Shown: positions 36,961 to 45,277, numbered from the stretch's first letter. The stretch: DNA of 64,000 nt from Alphaproteobacteria bacterium 32-64-14 (GCA_002280725.1 NCEM01000011.1:1-64000); one strand, 5' to 3'. Made by a program: numbers and translations. Notes: generated by a model not told the origin, from the letters alone.

Positions 36961-37569
36961 ATGCTTCGCACCTTTCTCTTGTCCGCCGCCACGTCGCTCC
37001 TCTTTGCGGCTCAGGCTTTTGCCGGCGAACTTGTCATCCGCGTGACGACGCCTGACGGAAAGCCCCTACCCGATGCGGTGGTATTGATCGCCGCAAGGCC
37101 GGGCGATCCCAAGCCCGCTCCGGCCGATGGCCTCAGGATGGCGCAGACGTCCAAGCAGTTCGCGCCGTTCGTGCTGATCGCGCCGGTGGGATCGACCGTG
37201 GAGTTTCCCAACCTCGATAAGTTCCGGCATCACGTCTACTCTTTCTCCAAGGGCAACAAGTTCGAGCTCGAGCTGTACGGCCGCGAAGAGAAGCGTGTCA
37301 TTACTTTCAAGACGGCCGGCGTCGCCGCACTTGGCTGCAACATCCACGACCAGATGGTGGCCTTCATTCGTGTGGTGGACACGCCGTGGGCAGCCAAGTC
37401 CGGCCCCGATGGCGTAGCCAGGCTGACCGTGGCGCCCGAGGGCAGCAGGCCCCTCGAAGTCTGGCATCCGTACGCCACAGCGAAGGACCAGACCATCACG
37501 CAAACCTTGAGCGTATCTGCGGGAACCACGACAGTGACCGTTGTGCTCGACATCGCGCCGCCAAGGTAA
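36961..37569 (+). CDS. Cupredoxin-like secreted protein (methylamine-utilisation-protein type)
   Basis: A 202-residue exported protein. A signal peptide ends AQAFAGE. The core is a plastocyanin-like cupredoxin: GSTVEFPNLDKFRHHVYSFS, then GVAALGCNIHDQMVAFIRVV. Candidate type 1 copper ligands are His90 or 91, Cys126, His129 and Met132. The C-terminal part (ARLTVAPEGSRPLEVWHPYA) is a carboxypeptidase-regulatory-like beta domain. I chose the ATG at 36961 since homology and the signal peptide start there. It is followed 17 bp later by an EAL sensor gene on the same strand. A role in copper or redox sensing is inferred from this pairing. Confidence 0.85.
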   Translation: MLRTFLLSAATSLLFAAQAFAGELVIRVTTPDGKPLPDAVVLIAARPGDPKPAPADGLRMAQTSKQFAPFVLIAPVGSTVEFPNLDKFRHHVYSFSKGNKFELELYGREEKRVITFKTAGVAALGCNIHDQMVAFIRVVDTPWAAKSGPDGVARLTVAPEGSRPLEVWHPYATAKDQTITQTLSVSAGTTTVTVVLDIAPPR

Positions 37570-37586
37570 AGCGGCGGCGCACCAGC

Positions 37587-39932
37587 ATGTTCAAACGCCT
37601 CTCATCCGAACTTACGCTTATCTATGCGGCGCTCTTTGGCATCGTGCTGATGCTGATTGCCGGCGCGGTCTGGGTAGCGGTCGAGGCCAACTCCAGACAG
37701 GCTGTCCGCGCGGAGATGACCTCATCCTCCGCGGTGTTCGACCGCATCTGGAAACTGCGCGCCGATCAGTTGCAGCAAACTGCCGAAGTGCTGGCGCGGG
37801 ATTTCGGATTTCGCGAGGCCGTCGCCACGGGCGATGACGAAACCATGCTGTCCGCGCTCGACAACATCCAGTCGCGGTTTGGCTTTGACACCGCGCTGAT
37901 CATTCGCCCGGATGGATCGGCAGTTTCACTGGATGACACTCTGACTGGGCGGGCGGACCCTACCCTGCTCGCCGCCGTCACCACCAACCCAGACGCCTCA
38001 GGCGTTCTCACGTTGGGCAACACGACCTATCAAGCCGTGTCGGCGCCCGTGCGGGCGCCGACGCTGATCGGCTGGGTTGTGTTTGGCCGGCGGCTCGGCG
38101 GCGAACAGCTGGGAGAACTGGAACAGCTTTCGGCCATCCCATTGTCCGCGCACCTCTATCTGCAGCGCGAAGGTCAGACATGGGCAGCGCTCGAAGATCG
38201 CCCTGGACGCGCCATTGGCATTGCCGGCGAAGAACTCGCGGGGCGCGCAGTTCAGACGGACGGCGACATAATGATCAACATGCCCGAACGCAACTCGATC
38301 GGGGGTGTCAAGACATTGCAGGTGTTTGCCGAGGGAGCATCCGCCGCCCTTCTGCTCGAATACTCGCTCACCATGAACCAGGCGCACTATCGCGACATGC
38401 TCGCGACCATCGCGGTGATCGGGGCAATCGGCCTTGCAGCGCTTGTGCTGGGCAGCTGGTTTGTCTCGCGCCGCGTGACGGGGCCGATCTCAGGTCTTCG
38501 CGCTGCCGCCGGCCAGTTGACCCGCGGCGAAGTCGCCGAAGTTGCGGTCAACGGCCGCAACGAGATTGCGGAGCTGGCAGCGAACTTCAATGTAATGTCG
38601 TCCGAGATCGCGGCCCGCGAACAACGCATCCTGCATCTGGCGCGGCACGATCAGGAAACCGGCCTGCCGAACCTGCGCGCCTTGCAAGAGGCGCTGGCGA
38701 CGCTGCGCAGCAGCACGCCTCCGGGCAACGTGTTCGGCGCTATCATCAGCATCAACCGCTTCGACCAGATACGCGGCGCCATCGGCCACGGGCTGTTTTC
38801 GCGCCTGGTCGCGGAGGTGGCGACCCGCGCCTTGCATTCCCGCGAAGACCTTCATGTGGGCCGGGCTACCACTGGCACGATCGCTGTTGTGTTCACGGCA
38901 GAGAGCCGAGACGCAGCCGAAGCCACAATTCGCGCAACGGCGCAGGCGGTCTCCAGCCCGGTGACGCTGGATGGCGACCGCATCGACGTCATGGTAACTG
39001 CCGGGCTTGCATGCGACGCAGAGGACGCCAAGGCGCATCTCGAACTGTTGGAGCGAGCCGAAGTCGCCGTCGAGCAGGCCCGCACCCAACGCAGGATCGC
39101 GGCATGGTTCGACCCCACGGTGTATGGCGACCCGGCGACCACACTCTCGCTAATGAGTTCGATGATTCACGGGCTATCGAGCGGCGAACTCTTCCTCGCG
39201 CACCAGCCAAAACTCGACCTGCGAAAGGATCGGGTGAATTCCGCTGAGGCGCTGCTGCGCTGGCGTCACCCGCAACGCGGGATGATCCGGCCAGACGCTT
39301 TCATCGGCATGGCCGAGGAAACCGGCCACATCCGCCCGCTTACAGACTGGGTCATCGATCGCGCGATCACAGACCAGCGCATCTTCCAGAAGGCCGGTCA
39401 CGACGTCACCGTATCCGTGAATGTCTCCGGCAGGCTCATTGCGAACGAGCAGTTCGCCGAGCGGGCGCTGCGCCAGGTCCGGCGGTCGGGCGCCCGGCTC
39501 TGTTTCGAGATCACCGAAACAGCCGTGATCGACAATCCCCGGCTGGCGCTGGAGGTGATGAACGAGCTCAAGCAGGCAGGCGTTGGCATTTCCATCGATG
39601 ACTATGGCTCAGGCCTGTCCTCGCTGTCCTACCTGCGCGCGATACCGGCGGAAGAGCTGAAGATCGACAAGGTCTTCGTGGAAAATCTCGGCAACGGAAA
39701 CAGCGATACCTTCCTCGTCAAATCGACCATCGATCTCGCGCACAGCCTCGGCATGAAACTTACCGCTGAGGGGGTCGAAACGGCTGATGTCCTTGCGATC
39801 CTGCGCGCAATGGGTGCAGACATGATCCAAGGCTACTTCATCGCAAAACCGCTGACGGTCGACGACTTCCTCGCCTTCATGCAAAGCCCGGACGCTCAAA
39901 GCCCGAGCGCCAAGGCGGCATCGGCGATCTAA
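37587..39932 (+). CDS. Membrane sensor with degenerate GGDEF and EAL domain (c-di-GMP phosphodiesterase)
   Basis: A 781-residue membrane protein. A helix at about 12-34 and another at about 276-298 bracket a periplasmic sensor domain. A HAMP linker at about 300-350 (RRVTGPISGLRAAAGQLTRG) follows, then a degenerate GGDEF domain (TTGTIAVVF where GGDEF is expected) and an EAL domain. The EAL domain has EALLRWRHP (Glu at about 554), VNVSGRLI, CFEITETAVIDN, DDYGSGLSSLSYL, KIDKVFVENL and AEGVETADV, so catalytic residues appear intact and it should hydrolyse cyclic-di-GMP. The cupredoxin gene 17 bp upstream probably provides its ligand or partner. Confidence 0.88.
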   Translation: MFKRLSSELTLIYAALFGIVLMLIAGAVWVAVEANSRQAVRAEMTSSSAVFDRIWKLRADQLQQTAEVLARDFGFREAVATGDDETMLSALDNIQSRFGFDTALIIRPDGSAVSLDDTLTGRADPTLLAAVTTNPDASGVLTLGNTTYQAVSAPVRAPTLIGWVVFGRRLGGEQLGELEQLSAIPLSAHLYLQREGQTWAALEDRPGRAIGIAGEELAGRAVQTDGDIMINMPERNSIGGVKTLQVFAEGASAALLLEYSLTMNQAHYRDMLATIAVIGAIGLAALVLGSWFVSRRVTGPISGLRAAAGQLTRGEVAEVAVNGRNEIAELAANFNVMSSEIAAREQRILHLARHDQETGLPNLRALQEALATLRSSTPPGNVFGAIISINRFDQIRGAIGHGLFSRLVAEVATRALHSREDLHVGRATTGTIAVVFTAESRDAAEATIRATAQAVSSPVTLDGDRIDVMVTAGLACDAEDAKAHLELLERAEVAVEQARTQRRIAAWFDPTVYGDPATTLSLMSSMIHGLSSGELFLAHQPKLDLRKDRVNSAEALLRWRHPQRGMIRPDAFIGMAEETGHIRPLTDWVIDRAITDQRIFQKAGHDVTVSVNVSGRLIANEQFAERALRQVRRSGARLCFEITETAVIDNPRLALEVMNELKQAGVGISIDDYGSGLSSLSYLRAIPAEELKIDKVFVENLGNGNSDTFLVKSTIDLAHSLGMKLTAEGVETADVLAILRAMGADMIQGYFIAKPLTVDDFLAFMQSPDAQSPSAKAASAI

Positions 39933-40010
39933 CCTGGTGAACCTGGCGCGCCCGTGAACGACCCCGTCGCGACTGTGGCCAATCGCCAAAAACAATTGCC
40001 GCGCGCTCGT

Positions 40011-40037
40011 GTAACCGGCGGCCTGCTTCATACGGAT
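40011..40037 (+). promoter_or_regulatory. SigF-type ECF promoter candidate for the bufferin operon
   Basis: GTAACC (40011-40016), a 16-bp spacer and CGGAT (40033-40037) lie about 70 bp upstream of the bufferin start. SigF of Caulobacter is known to use a GTAACC -35 with a CG-containing -10 about 16 bp away. A SigF-like gene is located downstream in the same cluster, so autologous control is plausible. Confidence 0.55.
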
Positions 40038-40107
40038 AGCCCTGTACGCGGCCACGACGCCGCACTCGCGGCCGCAGTCCAGCGGCGCGAAGCTCAGGAG
40101 CATATCC

Positions 40108-40416
40108 ATGAAGAACGCTTCCACGATCTCCGCGCTTGTTGGCGCACTTGCCGTTGCCGGCGCCCTCGCGGGCGCTGCCGCGGCCCAGAACATGCCCGCG
40201 AAGAAACCGCCGACTGCCGCTCAAGAAGCCGGCATGGAAAAATGTTACGGCGTCGCCAAGGCTCACCAGAATGACTGCAAGGCGGGCGCTGGCACGTCCT
40301 GCGCCGGCACCTCCACGATGGATTATCAGGCCAATGCCTGGTCGCTCGTGAAAGCCGGCACCTGCACTACGATCAAGACCCCGAACGGCATGGGCTCCCT
40401 CACGGCGAAGATGTAG
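40108..40416 (+). CDS. bufA: Bufferin precursor (DUF2282 family)
   Basis: A 102-residue DUF2282 protein with a signal peptide ending AAAAQ and four cysteines at about 46, 57, 65 and 86 ([34 protein letters not shown]). DUF2282 proteins are bufferins: exported, post-translationally modified peptides that bind copper and buffer metal stress in the periplasm. The modifications are installed by the MNIO enzyme and its partner encoded next, so this is the substrate. The cysteine-to-thiooxazole-type modification is known for the family, not shown here. The gene lies after the GTAACC promoter candidate and 4 bp before bufB. Confidence 0.9.
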   Translation: MKNASTISALVGALAVAGALAGAAAAQNMPAKKPPTAAQEAGMEKCYGVAKAHQNDCKAGAGTSCAGTSTMDYQANAWSLVKAGTCTTIKTPNGMGSLTAKM

Positions 40417-40420
40417 TCCA

Positions 40421-41269
40421 ATGACCATCGCGCCAGCCGCCGGTCTCGGCCTGAAGCCTCAGCATTATGCCGATGCGATCGGCGATACGGCGGCTGGCGC
40501 CTGGTTCGAGGTTCACCCCGAAAACTACATGTGCGATGGCGGACCGCGCCACACGGCGTTAGCTGCGGTCCGGGACCGCCATCCACTTTCTTTCCATGGC
40601 GTCGGCCTGTCTCTGGCAGGTTATGAGGCGCCGGACGAGACGCATCTGGCGCGTCTGCGCCGGCTCGTCGACCGCTATGAACCGTTTGTGGTTTCAGAAC
40701 ATCTCGCCTGGTCGCGCCGCGCCGCCGTCTATCACCCCGATCTGCTGCCCTTTCCGCGCACGGATGCAGCGCTCACACGCATCGCTCGCCACATTGATCG
40801 AACGCAGGAAGTTCTCGGCCGCCGTATCCTGATCGAGAACCCGTCACTCTATCTGGCCCTCGACGGTCACGGCCAGGGCGAGACGGAATTCCTGGTCAGT
40901 CTCTGCCGCCGCACAGGTTGCGGCCTGGTGCTCGACGTGAACAACGTCCACGTCAGCGCCAACAACCTCGGCTACTCTGCCGATGCCTACATCGACGAAA
41001 TTCCCGGCGGCATCATTGGCGAGATTCATCTCGCCGGGCATGCGCCCGACCCCGCGCTCGGAGCCGACCTGCTCATAGACACCCACGGCGCGCCTGTCGA
41101 CGATACCGTCTGGCGCCTCTACCGCCGGCTGATCACCCGCATAGGCCCGCGCCCGACACTGATCGAGCGGGACGACAACATTCCGCCATATGCCGACCTT
41201 GTCGCAGAGCGCGGTGCGGCCGCAAGACTTCTCGCAGTCACGCAGGAGGCCGCCCTTGTCTCCGCATGA
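40421..41269 (+). CDS. bufB: MNIO-family enzyme (DUF692) of the bufferin cluster
   Basis: A 282-residue TIM-barrel, multinuclear non-haem iron-dependent oxidase (DUF692/BufB). Metal-ligand segments are GLGLKPQHY, SFHGVGLSLAGYE, VSEHLAWSRR, IENPSLYL, LDVNNVHVSANNLGYSADAY, EIHLAGHAPD, DTHGAPVDDTVWRLYRRL and IERDDNIP; the His/Asp/Glu set is complete as far as I can see. The enzyme modifies cysteines in the precursor encoded just upstream. It overlaps the next gene by 14 bp. Confidence 0.92.
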   Translation: MTIAPAAGLGLKPQHYADAIGDTAAGAWFEVHPENYMCDGGPRHTALAAVRDRHPLSFHGVGLSLAGYEAPDETHLARLRRLVDRYEPFVVSEHLAWSRRAAVYHPDLLPFPRTDAALTRIARHIDRTQEVLGRRILIENPSLYLALDGHGQGETEFLVSLCRRTGCGLVLDVNNVHVSANNLGYSADAYIDEIPGGIIGEIHLAGHAPDPALGADLLIDTHGAPVDDTVWRLYRRLITRIGPRPTLIERDDNIPPYADLVAERGAAARLLAVTQEAALVSA

Positions 41270-42032
41270 CGAGCGCGACTTCTTCGATGCTTTTGACGCG
41301 GCCATCGCTGGCGATGACCTGGCGCTGTCGCGATGGCTGAAAGCGCCAGCCCCAGGCGTTAGCGTCTATCGCAACACGATCGCGAGCGGCGCCATCGATT
41401 CGCTGGCCGCCACGTTTGCCACGGTACGGCTGATGGTCGGCGAGCAATGGTTCCGCGCCGCCGCTCGCGAATTCGCGCGCGCGCATCCGCCTGGCGATCC
41501 GGCGCTGATCAACTATGGTGGAGACTTTCCTCGCTGGCTCGCGGATTTCCCTCCCGCCGCCGACACGCCCTACCTGGCCGGCATCGCTCGTATTGACTGG
41601 CTCTGGTGGCAGTCCTGGTCAGCCGCAGACGTTCCCCTGCTTGATGCAGCGACCCTCTCAGCGCTTCCGCCCGAAATCCTGGACAGCACAGGTCTCGGTG
41701 TTCACCCCACGCTGCGTCTCGCGGCGTTTGACGCAGGCATCCCCTCACTATGGCTTGCCCACCAGTCGCCTCTGCGGGGCGAGGCATGTCAGCTCAATGA
41801 TACTCCCGAGCGGATTCTTTTCATCCGTACTGGCCAGCATGTGCAGTCACACCTTGTCGATGCCGCGACATTCGCCTTTATTGAAGCCCTCCAGCGCCAT
41901 GACTCGATCGTCGCCGCCGCCGAGAACGCATTCGCGGCCGATCCAGCTTGCTCGCTATCGCATATCCTGACCGGCGGCATCGCCCTCGGTCTCTTCAGCA
42001 CCCTCAACCCGATCCTGGATATGGCCACATGA
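41256..42032 (+). CDS. bufC: DUF2063-family partner protein of the bufferin enzyme
   Basis: A 258-residue protein of the DUF2063 (HvfC/BufC) family, which binds the precursor and presents it to the MNIO enzyme. Conserved features are [20 protein letters not shown], then [37 protein letters not shown] and [20 protein letters not shown]. The start is a TTG at 41256 with AGGAGG 6 nt upstream; the sequence upstream of it belongs to bufB. It ends with an ATGA overlap into the DoxX gene, so the four genes are translated as one unit. Confidence 0.9.
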   Translation: MSPHDERDFFDAFDAAIAGDDLALSRWLKAPAPGVSVYRNTIASGAIDSLAATFATVRLMVGEQWFRAAAREFARAHPPGDPALINYGGDFPRWLADFPPAADTPYLAGIARIDWLWWQSWSAADVPLLDAATLSALPPEILDSTGLGVHPTLRLAAFDAGIPSLWLAHQSPLRGEACQLNDTPERILFIRTGQHVQSHLVDAATFAFIEALQRHDSIVAAAENAFAADPACSLSHILTGGIALGLFSTLNPILDMAT

Positions 42033-42481
42033 ACGCCGTTGACCAAGCCCGCACCAATCCCGTCATCGCCCTGCTGCGCGCGCCGGAAGCGATCATCCCC
42101 GAATGGCTGATCGCTCTCGTCTGCCGCTTCGGCGTCGCGGCCGTGTTTTTCCTCTCCGCCCGCACCAAGGTCGAAGGTCTCATCACGCTCAAACCAGAAA
42201 CCTTCACGCTGTTCACCTATGAGTACAACGTCCCGCTCCTGCCTCCGGAAATCGCCGCTTACGCCGCCACCTATGCCGAGCACGCCTTCTCCATCCTGCT
42301 CGTCCTCGGCCTGCTGACCCGGATATCTGCAGCAGGATTGATCGGGATGACGTTGGTGATTCAACTCTTTGTCTATCCCGATGCCTGGCCGACGCATCTC
42401 AGCTGGGCAGGCCCCATGCTGTATCTTCTTGCTCGCGGAGGCGGCGCGCTATCCCTTGATCGCGCACTGAAGCTGCCCTGA
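42029..42481 (+). CDS. DoxX-family membrane protein
   Basis: A 150-residue integral membrane protein with about four helices, of the DoxX family: [45 protein letters not shown] and [19 protein letters not shown]. DoxX proteins are frequent fourth genes of bufferin operons, perhaps as a membrane redox partner, but their role is not established. It is translationally coupled to bufC. The 116-bp gap that follows contains a short hairpin (42507-42524) before the sigma factor gene. Confidence 0.88.
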   Translation: MNAVDQARTNPVIALLRAPEAIIPEWLIALVCRFGVAAVFFLSARTKVEGLITLKPETFTLFTYEYNVPLLPPEIAAYAATYAEHAFSILLVLGLLTRISAAGLIGMTLVIQLFVYPDAWPTHLSWAGPMLYLLARGGGALSLDRALKLP

Positions 42482-42597
42482 CCGCCGCCCAGCACTCGAT
42501 TTTCGTCCTGTCCGCCCGGACGGGCCATGGCGCCAGGTCGCACATCCGGCTAGAACCGGCGACGGCTCCAGTCGGGAGCGCACGCCGAGGGCCGGGC

Positions 42598-43134
42598 TTG
42601 AGCGAGATCGACGCGCCGTTGAAAGCGCTCATGCTGCGCGGACTTGCGGGCGACGCCGCCGCGCACGCCGAGCTGCTGTCACGCATGAGCGCCTATCTGC
42701 GCCGGTATTTCGCACGAAAGCTCGGCAGCGGCGATGCCGACGTCGAGGATCTCGTTCAGGAAACCCTTCTCGCCATCCATCTCAAGCGCGAGACCTGGGA
42801 CGCCGCTCAACCCTTCACGTCTTGGGCCTACGCGATTGCGCATTACAAGTTGATCGACCAGTTCCGCCGCCGGCGCGTCCGCCACACCGAACCTCTCGAA
42901 GCTGCTGACAGTCTCTTCTCTCCCGACGATGTAGATCCTGCCGCCCGCCTTGACGTCGATCGTCTGCTCGGCGAATTGCCGGACCGCCAGCGGCAGGTGC
43001 TGTCCGACGTCAAGCTCGGCGGTCTGTCCACGGCAGAAGCCGCGAGGAAATCCGGCATGTCCGAAAGCGCAGTGAAAGTCAGCGTCCACCGATCGCTGAA
43101 AGCGCTGATGAGGAGGGTTCGCGATGAAAACTGA
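42598..43134 (+). CDS. sigF: ECF sigma factor, SigF-like
   Basis: A 178-residue extracytoplasmic-function sigma factor. Region 2 is DADVEDLVQETLLAIHLKRE, PFTSWAYAIAHYKLIDQFRR; region 4 is LPDRQRQVLSDVKLGGLSTA, EAARKSGMSESAVKVSVHRS. The start is taken as TTG at 42598; no strong ribosome-binding site is visible. Its arrangement directly upstream of an NrsF-type anti-sigma and downstream of the bufferin genes matches the Caulobacter SigF system, which responds to metal and chromate/oxidative stress. Gene symbol is by analogy. Confidence 0.88.
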   Translation: MSEIDAPLKALMLRGLAGDAAAHAELLSRMSAYLRRYFARKLGSGDADVEDLVQETLLAIHLKRETWDAAQPFTSWAYAIAHYKLIDQFRRRRVRHTEPLEAADSLFSPDDVDPAARLDVDRLLGELPDRQRQVLSDVKLGGLSTAEAARKSGMSESAVKVSVHRSLKALMRRVRDEN

Positions 43135-43765
43135 TGATCTCATCGCCCTGATGGCAGCCGATGCGAAAAAGCCCACATCGCCCTTCCCCGTGATACGCCG
43201 CCTCGGGCCGGCCGCGCTTGTCGGCGCCGCCGTTGCGCTCGCGGCTCTGGCAACCTGGCTTGGCGTGCGCGACATGGCCGAAGCTGTCGCTTCACCCAGC
43301 TACTGGATGAAGACGATCTATACCCTCGCGCTTGCCATCGCAGGATTCCTTCTCGCTGAACGCCTCTCGCGCCCCGGCGCAAAGGCAACGCGCGGGATCA
43401 TCGCGCTGGGCGCTGTCGTGGCCGTGATGCTGGGGATCGCTACCGTCCAGCTGGTGTCTACGCCTGCCGAAGCCATGCGCGACGCCTTGCTCGGCTCGAC
43501 ATGGGATCGCTGCCCCTGGCGTATCGTGGCGCTTGCCATCCCAAGTCTCGCTCTCAGCCTGCTCGCCATGCGCAACCTCGCACCGACGCGACCCACACTC
43601 GCCGGCGCGAGCGCCGGGTTGTTCGCCGGCGGCATCGCCACCACCATCTACGGCCTGCATTGCGCCGAAACATCCGCCGCGTTCACGGCCATCTGGTACA
43701 CGGGCGGAATTGCGCTCTCGACAGCGCTGGGCGCCGCCGGAGGTTGGCGCTTGCTGCGCTGGTAG
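43124..43765 (+). CDS. nrsF: NrsF-type (DUF1109) anti-sigma factor
   Basis: A 213-residue membrane protein with about six helices, of the DUF1109/NrsF family. The short cytoplasmic start is MKTDDLIALMAADAKKPTSP, followed by AALVGAAVALAALATWLGVR and further helices. Two Cys residues, DRCPWRIVA and GLHCAET, match the metal-sensing cysteines known in NrsF. Overlap of its start with the sigma gene stop (11 bp) shows translational coupling. It probably sequesters the sigma factor at the membrane until metal stress frees it. Confidence 0.88.
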   Translation: MKTDDLIALMAADAKKPTSPFPVIRRLGPAALVGAAVALAALATWLGVRDMAEAVASPSYWMKTIYTLALAIAGFLLAERLSRPGAKATRGIIALGAVVAVMLGIATVQLVSTPAEAMRDALLGSTWDRCPWRIVALAIPSLALSLLAMRNLAPTRPTLAGASAGLFAGGIATTIYGLHCAETSAAFTAIWYTGGIALSTALGAAGGWRLLRW

Positions 43766-44262
43766 CATCAGCACCTGGTGTCGGCGTTCCTGGATGGACG
43801 CTCGCCAACTGATGGCAGTGCTTCAGGCGAGCCACCGTTTGACCAACCCTCAGCCCGGGTAACGAAGTACACGTTGCTCCGCGATGCAAGCGCGCGTCAC
43901 CCCGCAGCTGGCTGATCGCTCGTCCACACATCCAAATGCTGATTTCGCAAGACAGATCGGCCGCGCTGCTCGCGAACTCCAGCCGAATCAGTCATGCGGC
44001 ATCTTGCCAGCGACCAGCGCACGTTGGCCGTCTCTTACAGATCAACGCTGCCAGCTGCCTTCCATCTTGCGAGCATCTAGAGACGCTACCGCTCAAACGG
44101 GCCGAGGTCGCGTCGATCGCGAACTGCGATCGAGCCTCTGGGAGCATTGTCTGTCGCCAAGGCCCGGACAGTTGGGCTCAATTCAGAGTCTCAACGGCCG
44201 AAGGGCCGGAGACAGAAGATCCCTGGCTGTGTAGCGACCCAATTGGGATCCTAGCTCTGCGA
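43766..44262. other. Gene-free transition into accessory DNA
   Basis: About 500 bp follow the anti-sigma stop. No open frame here has a recognisable domain or a convincing ribosome-binding site. Base composition becomes visibly less GC-biased. A GTAACG at about 43858 has no matching -10 at a proper distance. I see no gene or RNA in it. Confidence 0.5.
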
Positions 44263-44438
44263 ATTCCCTGGTAGCAGGGAATTTTCCGTGATTTTCGGCG
44301 GCACTTGGGGAGCGGCACGTTCGAATGGCCCGACAACCGGGCGGTTTTTTCCATTTTCGGCCTCGTCTCCGGGTGAAAACAGCAGGGAATTTGCGACGTG
44401 CTTGCAGGGAATGTCGAATCCAGAAGCAGGGAATTTTC
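44263..44438. repeat. GCAGGGAAT repeats: a dyad plus a 22-bp-spaced triplet
   Basis: GCAGGGAAT occurs at 44274, 44382, 44404 and 44426; the last three are spaced exactly 22 bp apart, two helical turns. The first forms a perfect dyad, ATTCCCTG-GTAG-CAGGGAAT (44263-44282). The array ends 48 bp upstream of the DUF5681-like gene start. Equal spacing of a 9-bp core suggests iterons or cooperative repressor sites; a degenerate dispersed repeat is also possible. Confidence 0.6.
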
Positions 44439-44485
44439 TGTACTTGGCTGGCGCAGCGGGCGGCAATCGAGGGAAGCCTCCCGAC

Positions 44486-44821
44486 ATGAAAGACCGAATC
44501 GAACCAAGTTCTGATTCAACGGAGACAACGACCGACGGTAGACACGCCGGAGCCCCGGTGAGTTCGCGTGGGAGACCCGGCCAATCCAGCAACCAATCTG
44601 GCAAACGGGGGCGGGACATTTTGCAGGAAGTCCTGCTGTCGCCATTCCCAGTGAAAATCGGAGCAAGAACCGAGATGGTCCCCGCGCTGGACGTCATGCT
44701 GCTCCGTATTCGAGCGAAAGCACTGCAGGGCGACCAAAAGGTCATCCGCAGCCTCATCGAGCAATTCGGCAGTTCGGCTTTGGAACACGCGCTTGTTAGG
44801 CGCGGCGCCAAACACCCGTGA
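44486..44821 (+). CDS. DUF5681-like small protein
   Basis: A short protein of about 111 residues from the ATG at 44486. The pattern SSRGRPGQSSNQSGKRG, followed by LQEVLLSPFPVKIGARTEMV and DVMLLRIRAKALQGDQKVIR, SLIEQF, is that of the DUF5681 family, found in mobile and phage-like regions (the start GRPxG and the LIRKALxGDxxA helix). Function is unknown. It lies directly downstream of the repeat array and upstream of a toxin-antitoxin pair, all on one strand. An upstream in-frame ATG at 44411 is inside the repeats and therefore less likely. Confidence 0.55.
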   Translation: MKDRIEPSSDSTETTTDGRHAGAPVSSRGRPGQSSNQSGKRGRDILQEVLLSPFPVKIGARTEMVPALDVMLLRIRAKALQGDQKVIRSLIEQFGSSALEHALVRRGAKHP

Positions 44822-44881
44822 TGTTCGACCTGGACAGGGGCCGAACCAGTTGCCGTACCCCCGTAATTAAGCACGGCAGAC

Positions 44882-44911
44882 TTGACGGATGTGTACCGTA
44901 TGCGGTACTCA
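44882..44911 (+). promoter_or_regulatory. Putative promoter with operator for higBA
   Basis: TTGACG (44882-44887) is a good -35; TACTCA at 44906-44911 (18-bp spacing) is a weak -10. The spacer holds the inverted repeat TACCG-TATG-CGGTA (44894-44907), placed where an autoregulating antitoxin would bind. The toxin start is 19 bp further. Confidence 0.4.
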
Positions 44912-44929
44912 CCAAATGCGAGGCAGCGC

Positions 44930-45277
44930 GTGGCCAAGAAACCCAAGAAAATCCCCGCGTTCTTCTATCAGTCTGGATCCGGCGCGGAGCCGGTACGAGA
45001 CTGGTTGAAGGGCTTGGACGACGAAGACAAACAGACGATTGGCGAGGACATCGCCACAGTAGAGTTTTCATGGCCGGTCGGAATGCCGACCTGCCGCTCG
45101 CTGGGTGGCGGCCTGTGGGAGGTGAGAAGCTCTCTCCCCAGCAAGCGCGAGGCAAGGATCATATTCGCGGTGAACGAGGAGCGGATGGTGTTGCTCCACG
45201 GGTTCATCAAGAAGACGCAGAAAACGCCAAAGGGCGATCTCGATCTAGCGAAGAAACGACTGAAGGAAATTGAGTGA
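44930..45277 (+). CDS. higB: HigB/RelE-type toxin (phage Gp49-like)
   Basis: A 115-residue toxin of the RelE/HigB superfamily (Gp49-like). It opens KPKKIPAFFYQSGSGAEPVR, followed by DWLKGLDDEDKQTIGEDIAT, a GMPTCRSLGGGLWEVRSSLP block and ARIIFAVNEERMVLLHGFIK, KTQKTP. The basic C-terminal strand set is that of ribosome-dependent mRNA endonucleases. The start is a GTG at 44930 with GAGG 6 nt upstream. The toxin-first order and the overlap with the antitoxin gene are typical of higBA. Confidence 0.88.
   Translation: MAKKPKKIPAFFYQSGSGAEPVRDWLKGLDDEDKQTIGEDIATVEFSWPVGMPTCRSLGGGLWEVRSSLPSKREARIIFAVNEERMVLLHGFIKKTQKTPKGDLDLAKKRLKEIE

Noticed and set aside
43857-43884. Second SigF-type promoter (GTAACG)
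   Set aside because: The last base differs, no proper -10 is at 16 bp, and no gene follows in range.
44382-44434. Possible CRISPR array
   Set aside because: Repeat units are only 9 bp with 13-bp spacers and three copies, which does not fit CRISPR.
44251-44946. 231-codon minus-strand frame across the repeat array
   Set aside because: It crosses the repeats and the DUF5681-like gene without any domain.
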